Positions 6,995-8,310 of a stretch of 8,310 bases of DNA are shown piece after piece. The notes beneath the pieces are model-generated. The model was not told the DNA's origin. It did not search any database and worked only from the letters and a program-made list of their open reading frames with translations. Origin of the DNA: Flavobacteriaceae bacterium (lineage in GTDB: Bacteria; Bacteroidota; Bacteroidia; Flavobacteriales; Flavobacteriaceae); NCBI GenBank assembly GCA_008081325.1, contig VMCO01000178.1, positions 1-8,310 on the forward strand, given 5' to 3'. The position numbers and the translations under genes are program-made. Each line of letters opens with the position of its first letter. Position 1 is the stretch's first letter.

Positions 6995-8310
6995 TTATTT
7001 CACAAATAAGATCTCAACTCTTCTGTTATTTGCTCTACCAGCAGAATTAACATTTGTATCTATTGGATTATTTTCACCAAAACCAACTGCACTTAATCTA
7101 TCTGCAGAAACGTTTCTTCCTGAAAGATAATCTACAACTGCAGCAGCTCTTCTTTCCGAAAGTGACTGGTTAAATCCTTTTGTTCCAATACTATCAGTAT
7201 GTCCTTCTACACTAAAACTAGCAGTTGGATACTTAAGAATAATCGAAACAATTGCATCAAGAACTGGAGGCGTACCTTCGGTGAATGTAGTAGCACCGAA
7301 TGCAAACTGAATTCCTCTAGAAAGTTCAGTTATCTTAGCCATGTCTTCATCAGTTGGACCCTCTGGACATCCATTATTTGCAACTGTACCAGGAACATCT
7401 GGACATTTATCATCTTTATCTACCACACTGTCTCCGTCAGTATCTGGCCATGGGCAACCTCTATTGCCTCTAGGACCAGCAACTTTAGGACAAGCATCTT
7501 GACCATCAGCAATTCCGTCACCATCAGTATCAGGACATCCCCCCAACTCATCTAATCCAGCAACCATTGGACATCCATCCTCGCTATCTTGGATTCCGTC
7601 ACCATCAGTATCAGGACATCCGTTAAATTCTTCTAGACCAGGAACATCTGGACATTCATCATGATCATCATAAATTCCGTCACCATCAGTGTCAGTTCCT
7701 CCAAACTTAACAGAAAGCATAGCAGACCATCTCATAGTTCCACCTTCATCTAGAACTGGAGTTGCCCATCTTTGTAAATCATCCATGTTATGCTTGTAAT
7801 CAGCCATTAATGTAAAACCAAAAACATCGTTAAACCAGTGGTTTACTCCAACAGAAAGATTTCCAACTAGACCATCTTGATCGTTGAACCATGTCCATCC
7901 TGGACCAACACCAACAAATGGTTCAAAGTCCATTCCCATTACTCGGATAGGTAAAGCATCTGATAAATCATATTTCAACATCATATCAACGTTGAAATAA
8001 TCATTTGTTACATCAGATAATTCAAGATTATTTGGATTTGTTGCATATTTACTGATGCTATTAAAAGAAGCACCAACTCCAAATGATAAATTGTCTCCAA
8101 TATATTTAGAAATTGTAAACATTGAGATAGGTGATTTTGCTGTATTCCAATTTTTATCTACGTCAAAGAAATCAGCAAACTGTGTATTGGTATCAGCTTC
8201 TACGTCAATAGCGTTTGTTCCAAAGCTAAATTGCCATGGATTGTTCTTATCTTGAGCTTGAAGTGTTGTAAGCCCAAAAATCATAGTTAAGGCTATGAAT
8301 AGAGAGTAAA
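6995..8310 (-). CDS. OmpA-family outer-membrane protein with thrombospondin type 3 repeats (5' end outside window)
   Basis: The frame remains open past the ATG at 8284 to the edge and reads YSLFIALTMIFGLTTLQAQ, a signal peptide whose first residues lie beyond 8310. The ATG at 8284 is therefore an internal Met, not the start. Numbering from that Met: a beta-barrel-like region (about 11-195, with PFVGVGPGWTWF), four calcium-binding TSP3-type repeats (198-307), then an OmpA C-terminal domain (about 315-427). In the last, EGHTDSIG with Asp364 and LSERRA with Arg379 form the pair that holds the diaminopimelate of peptidoglycan, at the standard 15-residue spacing. The protein should span the outer membrane and anchor it to the cell wall. 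Base composition is visibly richer in G+C than the nuclease and integrase-like genes, as often seen in highly expressed genes of AT-rich bacteria. A strong terminator follows the stop. Confidence 0.93.
   Translation of the reverse strand, partial: YSLFIALTMIFGLTTLQAQDKNNPWQFSFGTNAIDVEADTNTQFADFFDVDKNWNTAKSPISMFTISKYIGDNLSFGVGASFNSISKYATNPNNLELSDVTNDYFNVDMMLKYDLSDALPIRVMGMDFEPFVGVGPGWTWFNDQDGLVGNLSVGVNHWFNDVFGFTLMADYKHNMDDLQRWATPVLDEGGTMRWSAMLSVKFGGTDTDGDGIYDDHDECPDVPGLEEFNGCPDTDGDGIQDSEDGCPMVAGLDELGGCPDTDGDGIADGQDACPKVAGPRGNRGCPWPDTDGDSVVDKDDKCPDVPGTVANNGCPEGPTDEDMAKITELSRGIQFAFGATTFTEGTPPVLDAIVSIILKYPTASFSVEGHTDSIGTKGFNQSLSERRAAAVVDYLSGRNVSADRLSAVGFGENNPIDTNVNSAGRANNRRVEILFVK
7364..7693 (-). 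repeat. Tandem TSP3-type calcium-binding repeats inside the OmpA-family gene
   Basis: Four units begin DTDGD at residues 198, 225, 252 and 281 (numbered from the Met at 8284). Each has the DxDxDG(x)xD calcium pattern, then CP about 13 residues in and GCP near the end. The first three units are 27 residues (81 bp) apart; the third carries two extra residues (WP). Eight cysteines (211, 223, 238, 250, 265, 277, 294, 306) fall in regular pairs. At the DNA level, near-identical 29-bp blocks begin at 7512, 7593 and 7674, exactly 81 bp apart, which points to recent unit duplication or gene conversion. Confidence 0.9.

Noticed and set aside
7199..7555. Open plus-strand frame of 118 codons opposite the OmpA-family gene
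   Set aside because: It is antisense to the TSP3 and OmpA domains, and its Ser/Thr/Ile-rich product is what the complement of Asp/Gly-rich repeats gives. No family features are seen.
8055..8255. Open plus-strand frame of 66 codons opposite the OmpA beta-barrel region
   Set aside because: It is antisense to a confident coding sequence and has no recognisable features.

Overview
The window looks like chromosomal DNA of a low-GC Bacteroidota bacterium, most likely a member of the Flavobacteriia. The support is AT-rich intergenic DNA without Shine-Dalgarno sequences, a lipoprotein signal ending in Ser-Cys-Ser, an OmpA protein with thrombospondin type 3 repeats, an AddB-like nuclease without iron-sulfur cysteines, and an N-terminal Arm-type integrase domain. 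This placement comes from reading the proteins by eye, not from a database search.

Layout from left to right. Positions 1-107 (minus) hold the first 35 codons of a secreted protein that starts with GTG and runs off the left edge. A short AT-rich divergent intergenic region with an 11-bp inverted repeat follows. Positions 188-2767 (plus) encode a complete lipid-anchored GH2 beta-mannosidase with both catalytic glutamates. Positions 2736-4109 (minus) encode a tyrosine-recombinase-like protein whose 3' end overlaps the mannosidase tail to tail by 32 bp. It keeps the three-domain layout of Bacteroidota integrases but seems to have lost nearly all catalytic residues. A 129-bp gap with nested inverted repeats lies upstream of it. 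Positions 4239-6926 (minus) encode an AddB-like PD-(D/E)XK exonuclease. A strong hairpin terminator (6937-6971) separates it from the last gene, an OmpA-family peptidoglycan-binding outer-membrane protein (6995 to beyond 8310, minus), whose signal peptide runs off the right edge.

The genes do not form one pathway. The mannosidase trims mannose-containing glycans, the nuclease probably works in double-strand-break repair with an AddA-like helicase not present here, and OmpA ties the outer membrane to peptidoglycan. The most unusual item is the apparently catalysis-dead integrase-like protein together with the palindromic DNA just upstream of its start, which could be a domesticated DNA-binding protein and its site. 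No CRISPR array, rRNA, tRNA or insertion sequence was seen.
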